Source: Pyrenochaeta sp. MPI-SDFR-AT-0127 (Eukaryota; Ascomycota; Dothideomycetes; Pleosporales; Cucurbitariaceae). From it: 64,000 nt of DNA. Numbering within the stretch: the first letter of the stretch is position 1; the number at the start of each line of letters is the position of its first letter. Below are positions 11,630 through 23,317 of the stretch, in pieces. A program made the translations under genes and the position numbers. The stretch spans positions 124,001 through 188,000 of the forward strand of contig JAGTJM010000011.1 in assembly GCA_020747015.1 (NCBI GenBank), written 5' to 3'. Below the pieces are notes generated by a model, which had not been told where the DNA came from, searched no databases, and worked only from the letters and a program-made list of their open reading frames with translations.

Positions 11630-13658
11630 CTATGTTATTGAGATGCTGATGATTTTAATATCATCCTCTGGCTTCTCCTTGTACACTTTTGCATTCTCAA
11701 TCTTGTGCACGACATCCATACCCGCCACCGCGCGTCCGAAGATGGTATGTTTGTTGTCCAACCACGGCTATATCCACATATTAGCAATCCAGCATGCATA
11801 AAATTTGGGGAGGTTGTCAACTTACAGTCTTCTCAGTAGTAATAAAGAACTGACTCCCATTCGTATTCGGCCCTGCATTCGCCATGCTCACTGTATACGC
11901 CTTGTCGTGCTTCAAATTCGAGAATTCGTCTTCAAACTCGCGGCCCCAGATACTCTCACCGCCCGTGCCGTCGCCGAGCGGGTCGCCCGTTTGGATCATA
12001 AACTTGCGGATCACGCGGTGGAAGATGATGTTGTTGTAGTACCCGTTGCGAGCATGTGTGACAAAGTTCTCGACAGACTTTGGCGCAGCGTCGGGGAAAA
12101 GGCGGATTGTGATGTCGCCGTAGGTGGTGTGGAGAGTGGCTGTTGTGCCGGTTGCGGCAAGGGCTTTTTCTTCCTTCTTTGCGTTTGAGTTTGCGGCGCG
12201 TGGTTTCTCGTTTTGCACGTCGCGGTCGGACTTTGAGGCGTTCGCGTCGTTGGTGTACATGTAGAAGCGGACTTTTCCTGATCCTGTCGAAACCAACATA
12301 GCGTCTCTAGCTTCGGCTTCTTGGAGAAGAGGATTCTCACTTGCCGCCATTTCGACTGTGATGACGCCTTTCTTGTCAGGCTGGCCTTGGTAGAGAGATA
12401 GCCAGAGGGACCGCAAGGATTCTTCTTGGCCGTAGAGCTTGACAAGCTTGTTGGTGAGAGTGTTGATGACTTTGACGCCGTGCATACTGCCGTAGAGGAT
12501 GAAGTTGCTTGTTTCATCAAAAATGACGTTAACGCGGGAGCGTATTGAAGGTTGGTCCAACTCCCTTTCAATACCTATCCGCCGCCCAAACTCCATATCT
12601 TCTAAATGTTGAACAGCAGTCCCGGCTTGTTGCATTGTCGTAATAGTTTCAATCGACTCGTCGTATGTTCGATGAAGTTTCCCAGTCGCGAACTCGAAGA
12701 CACGAATTTTGCGGTCTGGAAAGGACATTGTTGCGAATTGCTTTCCAGTTGGTGATATCGTGAGCGACGAGGGCACGCATTTTGACTTCTTGAACTCAAA
12801 CAGATTCGTCGAGCTCTTCAACGTCCACACATTATCTGGCTTTTCGTAGTTCCCATTCGGTCGCCAGTACTCCACCATACCGCCTTGATCCACACTCACC
12901 ACACAGTCGTACTCATTATTATACGCCATCAAACTCACCGGCGCCCGATGCACGCTCTTCAGCGTCTCAATCGGTTCTAGATTCTCTCCTCTGCCATCAT
13001 ATATCCGTATCCAGCCATTTTCTTCTGAGCTGACAGCCAACTGTGGGAAACTCGCGCCTCGACCATGCACCCAGCAGACAGCCTTGGGACTGTACTCCAA
13101 GCTCAGCATAGCCAGCAGATCAAAAGTAACGACATCAAAGATTTTAACAGTATTGTCTGAGCCTGCAGTCGCAAAGCTCCGGCCATCTGCGCTCACGTTC
13201 ACGCTCTTGATCTCGCCGGTATGCGCCCTAAACTCTTTCACAAACTCCACGCCGCCAAAGTCTTTCTTCCAGAACTTGACAACGCCGTCTATCGAGCTTG
13301 TTATTAGGAAGTCGGTGTGTGGCGTGAAGGTCGTGAAGCAGAGCTGTTCGCGGTGCATAAGCGATTTAAAGTATCGTGTCGCGCCAGGCAGCGCAGCGAC
13401 GTAGAGTTTCTCGTAGGGAAGCTTGCGTTTCTTCTTCTTCGGCGCAGTAGAGGGCAGGGCAGGGCCAAAGTCGTCATCGTCAGAGGAAGTGTCATCTGTA
13501 GATACAAAGTCAGATAGGTGGCGCGGAAGGGAGTCTTGTGGAGGAATACCGTCATGAGCTTGCGCCGCAGATTCTGTGCCAATTGTGCGGTCATCGGCTT
13601 CCATTTCTGCTCGAGAGCGTTTCGCCTTGCTGGGCGACTCTGATCCATTGAACTCCAT
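11630..13658 (-). CDS. WD40-repeat peptidyl-prolyl cis-trans isomerase (PPWD1-type cyclophilin)
   Basis: Exons (minus strand) 13658-11826 and 11767-11630 give 656 aa. The 58-bp intron has a GTAAGT donor and TATAG acceptor. The N-terminus is acidic with a KKKKRK basic patch, a likely nuclear signal. WD40 repeats cover about residues 110-400 (for example ITSSIDGVVKFW and FATAGSDNTVKIFD). A cyclophilin domain fills residues 500-656, with FHRV, FMIQTGDP, SQFFITT and, after the intron, PWLDNKHTIFGRAV. These include the catalytic Arg and the Trp of cyclosporin-binding cyclophilins. In other eukaryotes PPWD1 belongs to the spliceosomal C complex, so a role in splicing is inferred. The start MEFNGSES is the first ATG consistent with the family. 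Length agrees with the family (about 630-650 aa). Confidence 0.93.
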
Positions 13659-13979
13659 GGCTGTGGGAAAATGTGAGGTGGGGAATTCGGGCGTATATGG
13701 CTTGGGGCTGGCTCGCAAAAGTCAAAGTTCGTCAGGTTGCAGCTCGAGGCGCGCTCTCACGTGCCAGCGCTTTGGTTCTCAAGCCTTCACCTTTCCGGCT
13801 TGAACAAGGAGATAACAGAGAATTACACTGGAAACCACAATGATAAATGTTTGAAGGGTTTTTCTATTTTCCTTTCTATCTCTTATCATACATTTTTATA
13901 TGTTCACGTCGCTATTGTTTGAACAACAATATGACTGCGACTATGTCGTTCTTCCATGATTGGAGAATTAATTACACTA
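13659..13979. other. Short intergenic region
   Basis: This 321-bp gap separates the start of the cyclophilin gene from the stop of the aminopeptidase gene; both are on the minus strand. It must hold the cyclophilin promoter and the aminopeptidase 3' UTR. I see nothing else in it. Confidence 0.5.
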
Positions 13980-16722
13980 CTACAAGTACTTGTTCTCCTC
14001 GAGCCAGGCCTTGACATCCTCAGAGTCTCGTTCGAGCCAAGCTGCCTTGGCGCTAATGGCGTCGATGCTCTGAGACAAAGACATGTCGAATCCCTTGGTG
14101 CTCTTATTCTTGAAGAAGGCTTCAATGTCCTTGATGTGCTCACGATGAGTGAAGCTGGAGGTTGTGATTGAGACAACAGAGCTCAGCATGCTCAAGCTGG
14201 GAGGCAGCCTCCTCTCGAGCTCCTCCCAGTTGTCCTTGACCCACTTCCACAGCGCGTGGCAGCCTTCAGCATGCGACCGCAGCGCTGAGATCGGTAGGTA
14301 GATGTCCTGGCCCTTGACATCCTTGCTAAGAGCAAAGTCAAGAGTACGCTGAACAAGTTCAGGAGATTTGGCACGACCAAGCGAGCGAAGGGCTGAGTTG
14401 CGTTCATCGCTGGTAGCAGCGTGGAGAGCTTCTTTAACAACGGCATCGTACTGCAGATCGTTAGTTGAAACTCAATACACCATAACACAGTACGTACCTC
14501 TTCCTTGCCACCATTGGCCAGAACGATGGCGTAAACGCTGCCGCGAAGGTTAGGGTGAATGGCCGACTTGTCTCCCGCCTTGAACTTCTCGAACATGTCA
14601 AAGCAAGCTTTAGTGATCTTCTCGTCACCAGCAATACCAGCGGCGCCGAACATAAGGCCCTTAAACTGCTGCTCAATGTGGCCGTCACTGTCACTGAAAG
14701 TCCATCCCAGCTCATGTGCCTTCTCGGCGCTAAGCTTCAGCTGGAACTTCTTGAGGCCATCGCGAACCTTCTCGTCCTCAAACATCCACGCACCGCGTAG
14801 TGAACCAATGCGGCCAGTAATCTCGCCCCAGACCACAAACTCTGACTCGTCTTTGAAACTGTCAAGCAGCGAAAGGATGCCAGACGTCTTCTGATAACCA
14901 GAGGCAGCCAAAGACCCAGCATCGGCGATCATACCAGCTCTGTCTTCCACAGTAAGAAGTCCATCCTTAGCGGCCACGCCGAGCTTCCTTAGTCGCTCTG
15001 GCGAATAGGATGTCCGGTAGAGGCCAGAATGATCCGCATTGAGCTTGAAGAAGTCCAAGTCTTTCAACTTAAGGTCAGCTTCCCGGTCGAAGAGCGTCAA
15101 ATCCTCATTGACACCCTCCTTGGTTCGCAAAGCGAGGAACACGGGGTACAGCGTCTGATCCTCTTCTGGCTTGACATCGGCTGTGCGAAGGAATCGGTTT
15201 TGCTTGAGATGGATAGAGTCGGTGCCTTCGGTGACAGTGACCACCGGGAAGCCGACCTTCTTCGTCCAGATATCCATAACCTTGCCTACGTCCTTGCCGC
15301 TAGCATCAGCCAAGGCAGCCCACAGATCGCCCGTCTCGGTGTTGCCGTATGCATGCTTCTTCAGGTACCGCCGGATGCCCTCCATGAAGATGTCCTCTCC
15401 AATGTATTTGGAGATCATGCGGATGACACTGGAGCCTTTTGAATATGAGATGGCGTCGAAGATCTGGTTGATCTCGTCTGCGCGCTTGACGGGCACCTCG
15501 ATAGGGTGACTGCTGCGAAGCGAGTCAAGCGAAAGTGCGCCAGCCAAGTTGTCGGTAACATAGCCCTCCCAAACCTTCCAGTCGGGGTAGAAGACGTTGC
15601 AGGAGTACCAAGACATCCATGTCGCAAACCCCTCGTTTAGCCACAGGCCATCCCAGAAATCCATGGTCACAAGATTGCCGAACCACTGATGTGCGAGTTC
15701 GTGTTGCACAGTCTCGGCTACGCGCTGCTTGACAGCTGCCCCGCTGGACTTCTCGTCTATGAGCACGTCCACGACACGATACGTGACAAGACCCCAATTT
15801 TCCATAGCGCCTGCGCTGAAGTCTGGAATAGCAATCATGTCCATTTTGGGTAGCGGGAATGGGCTGTTGAATGTCTTCTCGTAGAACTCCAACGTCTTTG
15901 CGGCAAGCTCGAGTGAGAATCGGCCGTGCTCGATATCCCTGTCCTTTGGTGCATACACTCGCACAGGTACGCGGAAGTTGTTTGTTTCGATGTAGTTGAG
16001 CTCGCCAATGATGAAGGCCAGAAGATACGTCGACATGAGCGGTGTCGGGTTGAACGTGACTGCCTTCCTCTGGCCGCCGGAGATCTTTGAGTCCACCTTC
16101 TTTTCCGAGGCCACGTCCATGTTGCTCAAGCACGTCATTTTCTCGTCTGCAATAAGTGTGACCGTGAACTTTGCCTTCAGCGCCGGCTCGTCGAAGCAGG
16201 GGAATGCTCGCCTGGCGTCGGTCGGCTCCATTTGCGTTGTAGCCATGTATGTGGTGGAACCGTCCTCTGCCTTGAACGAGGAGCGGTAGAAGCCAGCCAT
16301 GTTGTCGTTCAATATGCCAGAGAAGGATATGGTGAGCTTCGCCTTGCTGCCACCTGGGATGGTCTGGTCGAAGCTGACCTTTGTGGTTTGCGCATCTTCA
16401 TCGTGGGAGACGGTCGGTGACTCGGAGATGACCTGCTCGCCGGCGGTGACCTTTGTCGAGTGGATCTTGAGCTCGTTTGTGTTGAGGGAAATGGAGGTGG
16501 TATCGTCGACGACATCCAAGCTGGTGGTGGTTTAGCGAGTGCCTGTCTACGGCCAATTGCAGGTGCATACTCAATAACCACGGTGCCCTCATAGGTGAAC
16601 TTTTCAAAGTCTGGCTCGAGGGTCAAGTCGTAGTGGACAGGCTTGACATTGGCGGGCAGCACCTCTCGACCTTTGGTGATGTCGATGGAGGCGTGGCCCT
16701 CTGCGCCAAAGTGTTTGCACAT
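13980..16722 (-). CDS. M1-family zinc aminopeptidase (Aap1/Ape2, puromycin-sensitive type)
   Basis: Exons (minus strand) 16722-16571, 16520-14498 and 14450-13980 give 881 aa. The 50-bp and 47-bp introns start GTATGC and GTACGT. The protein begins MCKHFGAEGHASIDITKGREVLP. It carries the exopeptidase motif GAMENWG (GAMEN at 288-292) and the zinc site HELAHQW (HELAH at 324-328) with the third ligand Glu347 in NEGF. A long helical C-terminal (ERAP1-like) domain follows. The enzyme removes N-terminal residues from peptides in the cytosol and in some fungi also in mitochondria. The frame stays open upstream to 17,307. Another in-frame ATG at 17,004 would add a 94-residue extension rich in Arg, Ser and Thr. 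Yeast Ape2 is known to exist in a mitochondrial form, so either start may be used. Length matches the family (about 860-880 aa). Confidence 0.93.
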
Positions 16723-17004
16723 GTTTCTTCTATGGGAACAGTGCCTGACGGGGACAGTTGTAGTGGAGCGGGAGGGTCTGAGGGCGCGTCGAGGGGTGGT
16801 GGTTTGGAGTTGGGACTGCACGGCGGGGTAAATGAGCGTCGTCGTGGGGCTCTTGGAGGAGAGCAGTCGGTGCCGGGACAGGTTCAGGGCCAGCCGCCGG
16901 GTGCGGGAAGACGCGGTGATGGCAGGCTTGGACAGCAGCAGACGCCCAACCCCGAGGGCAGCGTCGTCTGCTCTGCGCCAGCCATTCCGCCTGAAGCAGT
17001 GCAT

Positions 17005-18572
17005 CTGCTCGTCTTTGTGCGGTGTAGCAACCCCTCGCAATTGGTCAGTAGAGAGTTTGCAAAAGATGGAGCGACCTGCATCTGTCGCCCTTGGCGCGAT
17101 GCACTCTGCAAGGCGCACACGCCATGAGCTAGCCGGCTCGCCTACAAAACCCTTGCTGCTTGGACAGTTTCTTCTCTTCTTCATACCACGGCAAGAAAGT
17201 CCTCCCAGCGTGCTCCTTTTGCAGAGCTGCTGTGTGTTCTGGCGTATTCGCCAGTTCTTGCCAGACCGAACCCAGCACTCGTTTGAGCCCTTCCGCAATT
17301 CCTCCATGAGTGGCGGGGTATAGAAGTAGTGCTACATGATTGATGGAGATTGTGACCTGGTTGCTGAGCCTTCTCTGATATGCCTCAGACTCAAATGGGC
17401 GTCTACGCAGATTGGCTTCTGTCCACATGACCTGGAGAGAAGGTTTGAGCTACCGTGTGTCGGTGTTGTATTACACGAGTACAGACCGCAATTCGACTGC
17501 GTCTCCCTACGCTTGACAACAAATATGCACTGCACGTCGACCAGTTCAAGTTAGACCTGTCGACTGTGAGGCCTAGCGTTCAGTCCAGGAGGGTTATACT
17601 GGCCACTGTCGCCCCTTGCTTGTATATCTTGCTAAGATAGAAGCGATGCAGGAGCAAGGTGAAGACACCAACCAGGTATAGCGTGCGCTTGAACGTGTAC
17701 CAATCCATGTATCACGCTCGGTTCTGCAGAAAGTCGGGCTCGGCGTGGTGACCAGCAGACCATGTCTTAATATCAGTACAGTGCGTGGTCTACGCGAGGA
17801 AACCTTATTTTATACAGGTCACGTAACTTCAACAAGCTAGTCTAAACGTCGCCTTCGCCATCACCTTGAATTTCGTAGATGAAGCCCGTTCCAGACCGAC
17901 CATGGGACGATTGGATAATGTTTGCATATTGGTGGGATGTGCAAGAATCTCAGCAGGGACACCTGCGTCTTCCTGTTTGCCATTGCATACTAGGCGTTTC
18001 TAAGGAGACACAACAGGTGCAGTGCATGGAGTATAGATCTGGTTCGATCTGCACGTGACTAAGGTTGTCCATGTGCCGCTTGGTTGGCCTGCAGCTGCGT
18101 GATTGTATGTCGTCGAACAAAGACACACCAAGCCGTGAAAATGGATCCCAGTATATACTGGATCTCAGCATACATGTTCCACTATCCCACAGGCATCAGA
18201 GACGTTCTGCTGTGATACTTTCATATTGTGTGCAAAGCGGGGATGCGATGAACCAACCCAGCAAACACACCCGTGCATTGCACCAATCTGGGTGCTGGAC
18301 ATACAAGACCAAAATGTATCGCATCGTCAAATCACCAAAGCCGGTCCTCAAACCCATGAAGAAGTTGGCCGCTCACAAAGTCCAGACATCATGCATTCTG
18401 GAGAGGTGTGGCGGCCGGCCAATCACGCAAATGACAATGGCGCTCCTAATCGTCGTGCCAAGCTTTTCAAGTTTCCTCGACGGCTCGCGCTCGGGCAACT
18501 CCATCCATACCACCACCGTCGACGACCCATTACTCCTCACCCCTCCTTGCTTCGAGCCAGCTTCACATCACC
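17005..18572. other. Divergent intergenic region between the aminopeptidase and cytochrome c1 genes
   Basis: No gene is supported in these 1.57 kb; short frames overlap on both strands without family signals. The region serves as the divergent promoter of the aminopeptidase (minus) and cytochrome c1 (plus). An upstream 5' UTR intron of the aminopeptidase is possible. Confidence 0.45.
18419..18423 (+). promoter_or_regulatory. Putative CCAAT box upstream of cytochrome c1
   Basis: The context GGCCAATCACG carries a perfect CCAAT pentamer about 150 bp before the CYT1 ATG. The CCAAT-binding HAP complex controls respiratory genes, including CYT1, in yeast and has orthologs in filamentous fungi. The pentamer is seen; binding is inference. 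Confidence 0.4.
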
Positions 18573-19918
18573 ATGTTGGCTCGCTCAGCACTGCGTACGG
18601 CGCGCTCGGCCGGCGCCGCGGCTCGCAATGCTGCCAGCAAACCAGCTTCGGTACGACTCTCCGATGCCCTCTTCCAACCGACAGCTCCCGCGAGCTTCAG
18701 CGACTCCATCTGTGGCATCATCATGCTGCTCACACGCTCTCCTGGCTCAATTGAATTGATGGCTGACGAATTGGGTGATATAGCGCTCTGTCTCGACGTC
18801 TAGCTCGTCTGCCGAGGGAGCTGGTTCTTCCTGGAAGAACAATGCCCTCCCCGCCGGCGCCTCCGTTTTCGCTGTCGGATCGATTGCCTGGTACTGGCAC
18901 CTCTACGGACGCAATGTCGATGCCATGACTCCGGCCGAAGAAGGGTGAGTGATGCCCGAGTTTGATGCGGTGCGGTTGAGGGGATATCTCGCTTGAGGGA
19001 TTGGCTACGACAGAACGCTGACAGTTCGGCATCACAGTCTGCATCCAACTCAGTACCCATGGGAGCACGCCAAATGGTCCAAGACCTATGATCACGGCGC
19101 GTAAGTGACCTCCGTTCAGGCGTTATCTGCTCATCTAAAATGTCTTCACAGTCTCCGCCGTGGATTCCAGGTTTACCGAGAAGTCTGCGCATCCTGCCAC
19201 TCCATCTCCCGTGTCCCATATCGCGCCGTCGTTGGGCAGTTTATGACCGTCGATGAGGCCAAGGCCCTCGCTGAGGAGAACGAGTACGACACCGAGCCCA
19301 ACAACGAGGGCGAGATTGAGAAGCGCCCCGGAAAGCTGTCTGATTACATGCCCGCTCCTTACAAGAACGACGAGGCTGCCCGTGCTGCCAACAACGGTGC
19401 TCTGCCCCCCGATCTATCGCTCATGGTCAAAGCCCGCCACGGTGGCTGCAACTACATCTTCAGCTTGTTGACTGGTTACCCCGAGGAGCCGCCTGCCGGT
19501 GCCGTTGTTCAGGATGGTCTTAACTTCAACCCTTACTTCCCTGGTACCGGTATCGCTATGGCCCGTGTTCTATACGACGATTTGGTCGAATACGACGACG
19601 GAACCAAGGCATCGACTTCGCAGATGGCCAAGGATGTTGTCGAGTTCCTGAACTGGACTGCTGAGCCGGAGATGGATGACCGCAAGAAGATGGGCTGGAA
19701 GGTACTGGCTGTTACCAGTGTACTGTTCGCCATCAGCGTGTGGGTGAAGAGGTAAGCTGCTCAGGAACACGTTACTATTGGAACACAACGCTAACACTCT
19801 TAACAGGTACAAGTGGGCTCCGCTCAAGACCCGAAAGCTTATATACAGCCCACCGGCACAAAAGAGCATTCTCGACAAGATTCCTAAGCCAAACACCTCA
19901 GGCAAGACCAACCAATAG
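18573..19918 (+). CDS. CYT1: Cytochrome c1, heme protein of respiratory complex III
   Basis: Five exons (18573-18650, 18784-18944, 19038-19100, 19152-19751, 19807-19918) give 337 aa. The N-terminus MLARSALRTARSAG is a typical mitochondrial presequence. Next come a hydrophobic sorting segment (ASVFAVGSIAWYW) and LHPTQYPWEHAKWSKTYDHGALRRGFQVY. The heme-binding CASCH motif is at residues 113-117, YNPYFPG-like FNPYFPGTGIAMARVLYDD carries the axial Met, and a C-terminal membrane anchor (GWKVLAVTSVLFAISVWVKRYKW) follows. Cytochrome c1 passes electrons from the Rieske protein to cytochrome c on the intermembrane side of the inner membrane. The first acceptor (GATATAG at 18781-18783) is chosen because the closer GTCTAG breaks the frame. 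The four introns, clustered near the 5' end, fit fungal orthologs. Confidence 0.96.
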
Positions 19919-20790
19919 GTGTAGGACGAGTTTGCATTTGGGCGAGTTGAAGGGAGCGAGCAGCGGGAGCGTGTGTGTTCTATATCTTGTACAGTGCCAG
20001 CTACTTGCTCAAAATACGACTTCGAAGATTTCCTTGACTAGTGACGTGGTATAGATGTGTCGCTCCTCTTTTCCGTTTTTCGAGACCAAGGACTTTGGCT
20101 CTGCTGATGTAGTATAACATCAATCCATCTTTTCTTGTGTTTTATGATTGCAATCTTGTCAAGTGTTATGCAATGGGCTCATGGGTTCTCGATACGTAGG
20201 TGTTCAATCAGTCGTTCTGTGAGACTAACAAGGCAGTCACGCTAATAGAACTACGCATCTCGATCGCCTACGAAGCTCAACGAATACACTTGACACAACA
20301 TTCAAAATTGCGGGAAAGTCGCTATACGGAACCAAACCACCGGCCCCTTGTATATTCAGTATCAATTTCCACCTCTCAACTGCCATCGGTGCGTTGGCAC
20401 AGCAAAAGACCCTCCAGGCTCCAGAAGGGCGTAACAGCACAACAGCAAAAGCACCCCCGACCCAAAGCCCATGATCCACGACATCAAAGTTTCAAGTCCA
20501 GGGGGCACGTCCTTGTCTGGCGCTACCGACCATGTGCGAGGCGAGTGTGCCCTCCAGCCTTGGCACAGGCCTGGGAGAAGCATATAGCAAGCGCCTCCCC
20601 AGCACCCTTTGACACGCGATTTTCCCAGCAAAATCTCGACTTCCGCACGTCAGCTACTCTCTTCTCGCTTCGTATTACCGCTTCTGTCACCAGGATCCCC
20701 CGCCCGCTTCACTCGGTTCAACCAATACTTTTACGACTCGCTCAGCCTTGTTCTCGACGCCCTTCTTGCCAAGGCCAAGTTCAGCCAACC
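19919..20790. other. Intergenic region between CYT1 and the zinc-finger gene
   Basis: A frame is open from 20,200 into the next gene, but it lacks domains and continues a promoter-like sequence. I see no separate gene. The 3' UTR of CYT1 lies at its left end. Confidence 0.4.
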
Positions 20791-21909
20791 ATGTCTGACT
20801 ACGTACACCGCGACATGCAAGTTACATATTCGGACGAGGAGCTGGCCAATACCGATTGGACTCAGCTGCTAGAGGAGATCAATTGTGAGCCGTGGCTTGA
20901 GTATCCGGACTTCAATTGGGCTGCCTGGAACCAGGGTGCTGTGGCACCGCCTGGTGACCGGTAAGTTTAAAAAAAGACATGCGCTAACAGAAGGGCAAAA
21001 AGTGCAAACGGTGCAATAGGAACAGCCAAAAGTTCAACTCTGTGCGGCATGACGCAACACATCCCTGAGCATATCGATGACGATCAGCCACTTCCTCCGA
21101 TACGAGATTTTGCTTCATTCGAACGAGAGGACTCATCCACAGCTGGTACTGTAGCAACTGCTGAAACACTTTCATTTGTCTGTGATCATGAGGGATGTAA
21201 ATCGCAGCCTTTCAAACGGCGAGGTGACTTGACTCGCCATCAGCTCAAACATGGCACTCATGGAAAATTGGCTTGCCCAGCACAAGACTGTAAGAGACAT
21301 GGTATCCGATCGTTTGTCCGGCCAGACAAACTTAGGGATCACATACTTGCGGGTCACGATGACGACACTATCTGCTTGTGTCCAGATTGCGGAAAGAGTT
21401 TTACCAGGGATTTGTTCTCGGTTCACCATTATCAGATTAGTGTGGATCCTTTCTTTCACCTGTCTGACTATCGAACGTGTCCTCTGCCTAGATGCTCGTA
21501 TAAAGTACACGAACGGCATGGCATTGATACCTTACAACTTCATATCCTCAACAACCACGATCTCAAGGGACGCGCCAGGTTCTCCGATGTTTTATTGGGC
21601 AGGGGCTATGATTTCCAGTCGTTGGAAATAATTTGCCCTATGTGTGGTCCTAATTGTCGATTCCCAAACCATGCTGATTTGTATCATCATTTCGATCAAT
21701 TTCACCAGCATTTACCAATTTGCAGACGGCACAGGAACACATCGTGTCCAGCTGACTGTAGTAGACGCTACGTTTATTTTCGACCGGGCACTTCGAAGTC
21801 CGATTCGGATGATATCCGTCAACACCGTCTAACCATACTGAGTTTGTGGCCGGAATTCCGCCATCACTTCGTCTTCGATGACATCAAACGATGCTCACGA
21901 AAGATATGA
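20791..21909 (+). CDS. C2H2-type zinc-finger protein, unknown role
   Basis: Exon 1 (20791-20960) encodes MSDYVHRDMQVTYSDEELANT and an aromatic-acidic segment (WLEYPDFNWAAWNQG). A GTAAGT donor follows directly. The second exon encodes a C2H2 array: CDHEGCKSQPFKRRGDLTRHQLKH, CPAQDCKRHG..RPDKLRDHILAGH and CLCPDCGKSFTRDLFSVHH. Several further Cys/His pairs follow (CPLPRCSYKVHERHG, CPMCGPNCRFPNHADLYHHFDQFH, CRRHRNTSCPADC). This looks like a fungal transcription-factor-like or nucleic-acid-binding protein, with nuclear location inferred. The acceptor is uncertain. The strong CTAACAG at 20,990 would leave a 30-bp intron, shorter than fungal introns normally are. AAAG at 21,032 gives a 72-bp intron, keeps the frame and yields 348 aa. 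I cannot name an ortholog. Confidence 0.75.
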
Positions 21910-23317
21910 TGGGATAAGTGTTGGTTACTCTTAACACTTAGTCACTCTTTTGCGCACTGATGGCGTTTCATTTTCTTACTCATGTCTTCAACACCTCACT
22001 CTCGCAACCACATCTCCTAAACCCGACATCTATGACAGTAGCAATCCGTATCATCTCATTAGATAGAAAGAATCCAACTTAGTACACTCTTTATTCTTCG
22101 TGCCATAGCCTCAACACTATGTGAGATGTTTCTATCAAAGGTCTTTGTGTTCTTGCCATCAATATGTGGCACTTTATCTGCTGGCCAAATTGATTACGCA
22201 GCTTGCCAATCACACTAACCTTTGAGCAGAGGTACCGCCCCTTTAGTATGCTGTACTTACCGTTCTCGAATTCTATTTCTACAATGTGCCTTACCATCCC
22301 AACAACCTCCATTCTAAAATTTCGAGATCTTTCGCTAAATCGTCCAAATTAGTCCTTCCTGTTTTCTGGATGGGATTACATATCTTTCTTTTTCCAGCCT
22401 TGCCAATCACGATAGTGAAGGTGAATAGATGTAAGTAACACGAGATTCACCATACATCTCGCAATTCCTCCTGAGGCTTGCAAATATATCATCATTGGAG
22501 GACGCATTTTTGTGATGACGAATTCAATCATCATTCTCAACGAGCACATAGTTCGAGAATACAAGTTCCAAGTAAGAGCGCCGACTTGGTAAGCCAAGCG
22601 GGGAATCACAAATCGCTTATTGGCTGGGGTAATGGTGGTGAATAGTATAAAGGATTGATTGGCCGGATTGACGTAGTCTGAGATGTGGCGAATATGCCCT
22701 TGGATTTTAGGGGATTGGTGGGGGGTATATATGGTACAGAGGTAGTGAGTAGTATCATCGTTTTACTGTTCAAAGAAGAAACGAAGTAATGATGGTAAAA
22801 TTCACGGTCTGCAGAGTAGTTTTGTCTATTTGAAAGACGCACACAAGATAACCCCTGAAACAACCAGGGTAGACTTCCTGTGGGTGGAAAGTTGAACTCA
22901 GATAGTGTAGAAAATCAACGGCTGTTTTAGATACTCATGAAGGATATCAAACGTTCACATGATTTCGGTCTTGCCCGTGGGTATCCGCAACGGCAGTTAG
23001 GAAATGGTGGTGTGGCTAATTTTCAAGATACATACTCTTGTTAGCACCTCTCATTAAATTCAGTCCTATGTAGAGGAAAGAATAACTACATCTAGACGTC
23101 CCCTGACTCTGTGTACTACCAGAACATCCAAGAAACTCAAATGAGAAACTCAGAATCTCCTAGATCGACTCTTCACGAACCAAAGTTGATGCTATGTGAA
23201 ATTTCAAGTACCCTTGGTGTCTGATAGCGAGATATCTTCCGCTTGTACCATGCGTGACTACAGATCCACTTTACTCTTCACCCTCAGGCGGATAGCCTAT
23301 CCGTTCTTCAGTCGCAC
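21910..23317. other. Gene-poor stretch with unplaced short ORFs
   Basis: No gene is firmly supported. On the minus strand a 73-codon ATG frame at 22,312-22,091 (begins MEVVGMVRHIVEIEFENGKY) looks protein-like. Fragments near 22,376-22,609 in other frames also look coding-like, with stops and frame changes between them. They could be the remains of one decayed gene or chance. I cannot assign a family. Confidence 0.3.

Noticed and set aside
18226..18759. Overlapping plus-strand frames across the CYT1 promoter and first intron
   Set aside because: They run through the presequence exon and intron 1 of cytochrome c1 in other phases; no independent protein features.
20200..20790. In-frame upstream extension of the C2H2 gene
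   Set aside because: The codons are open, but composition is promoter-like and no conserved segment is seen; MSDYVHRD at 20,791 has a better start context (CAACCATG).
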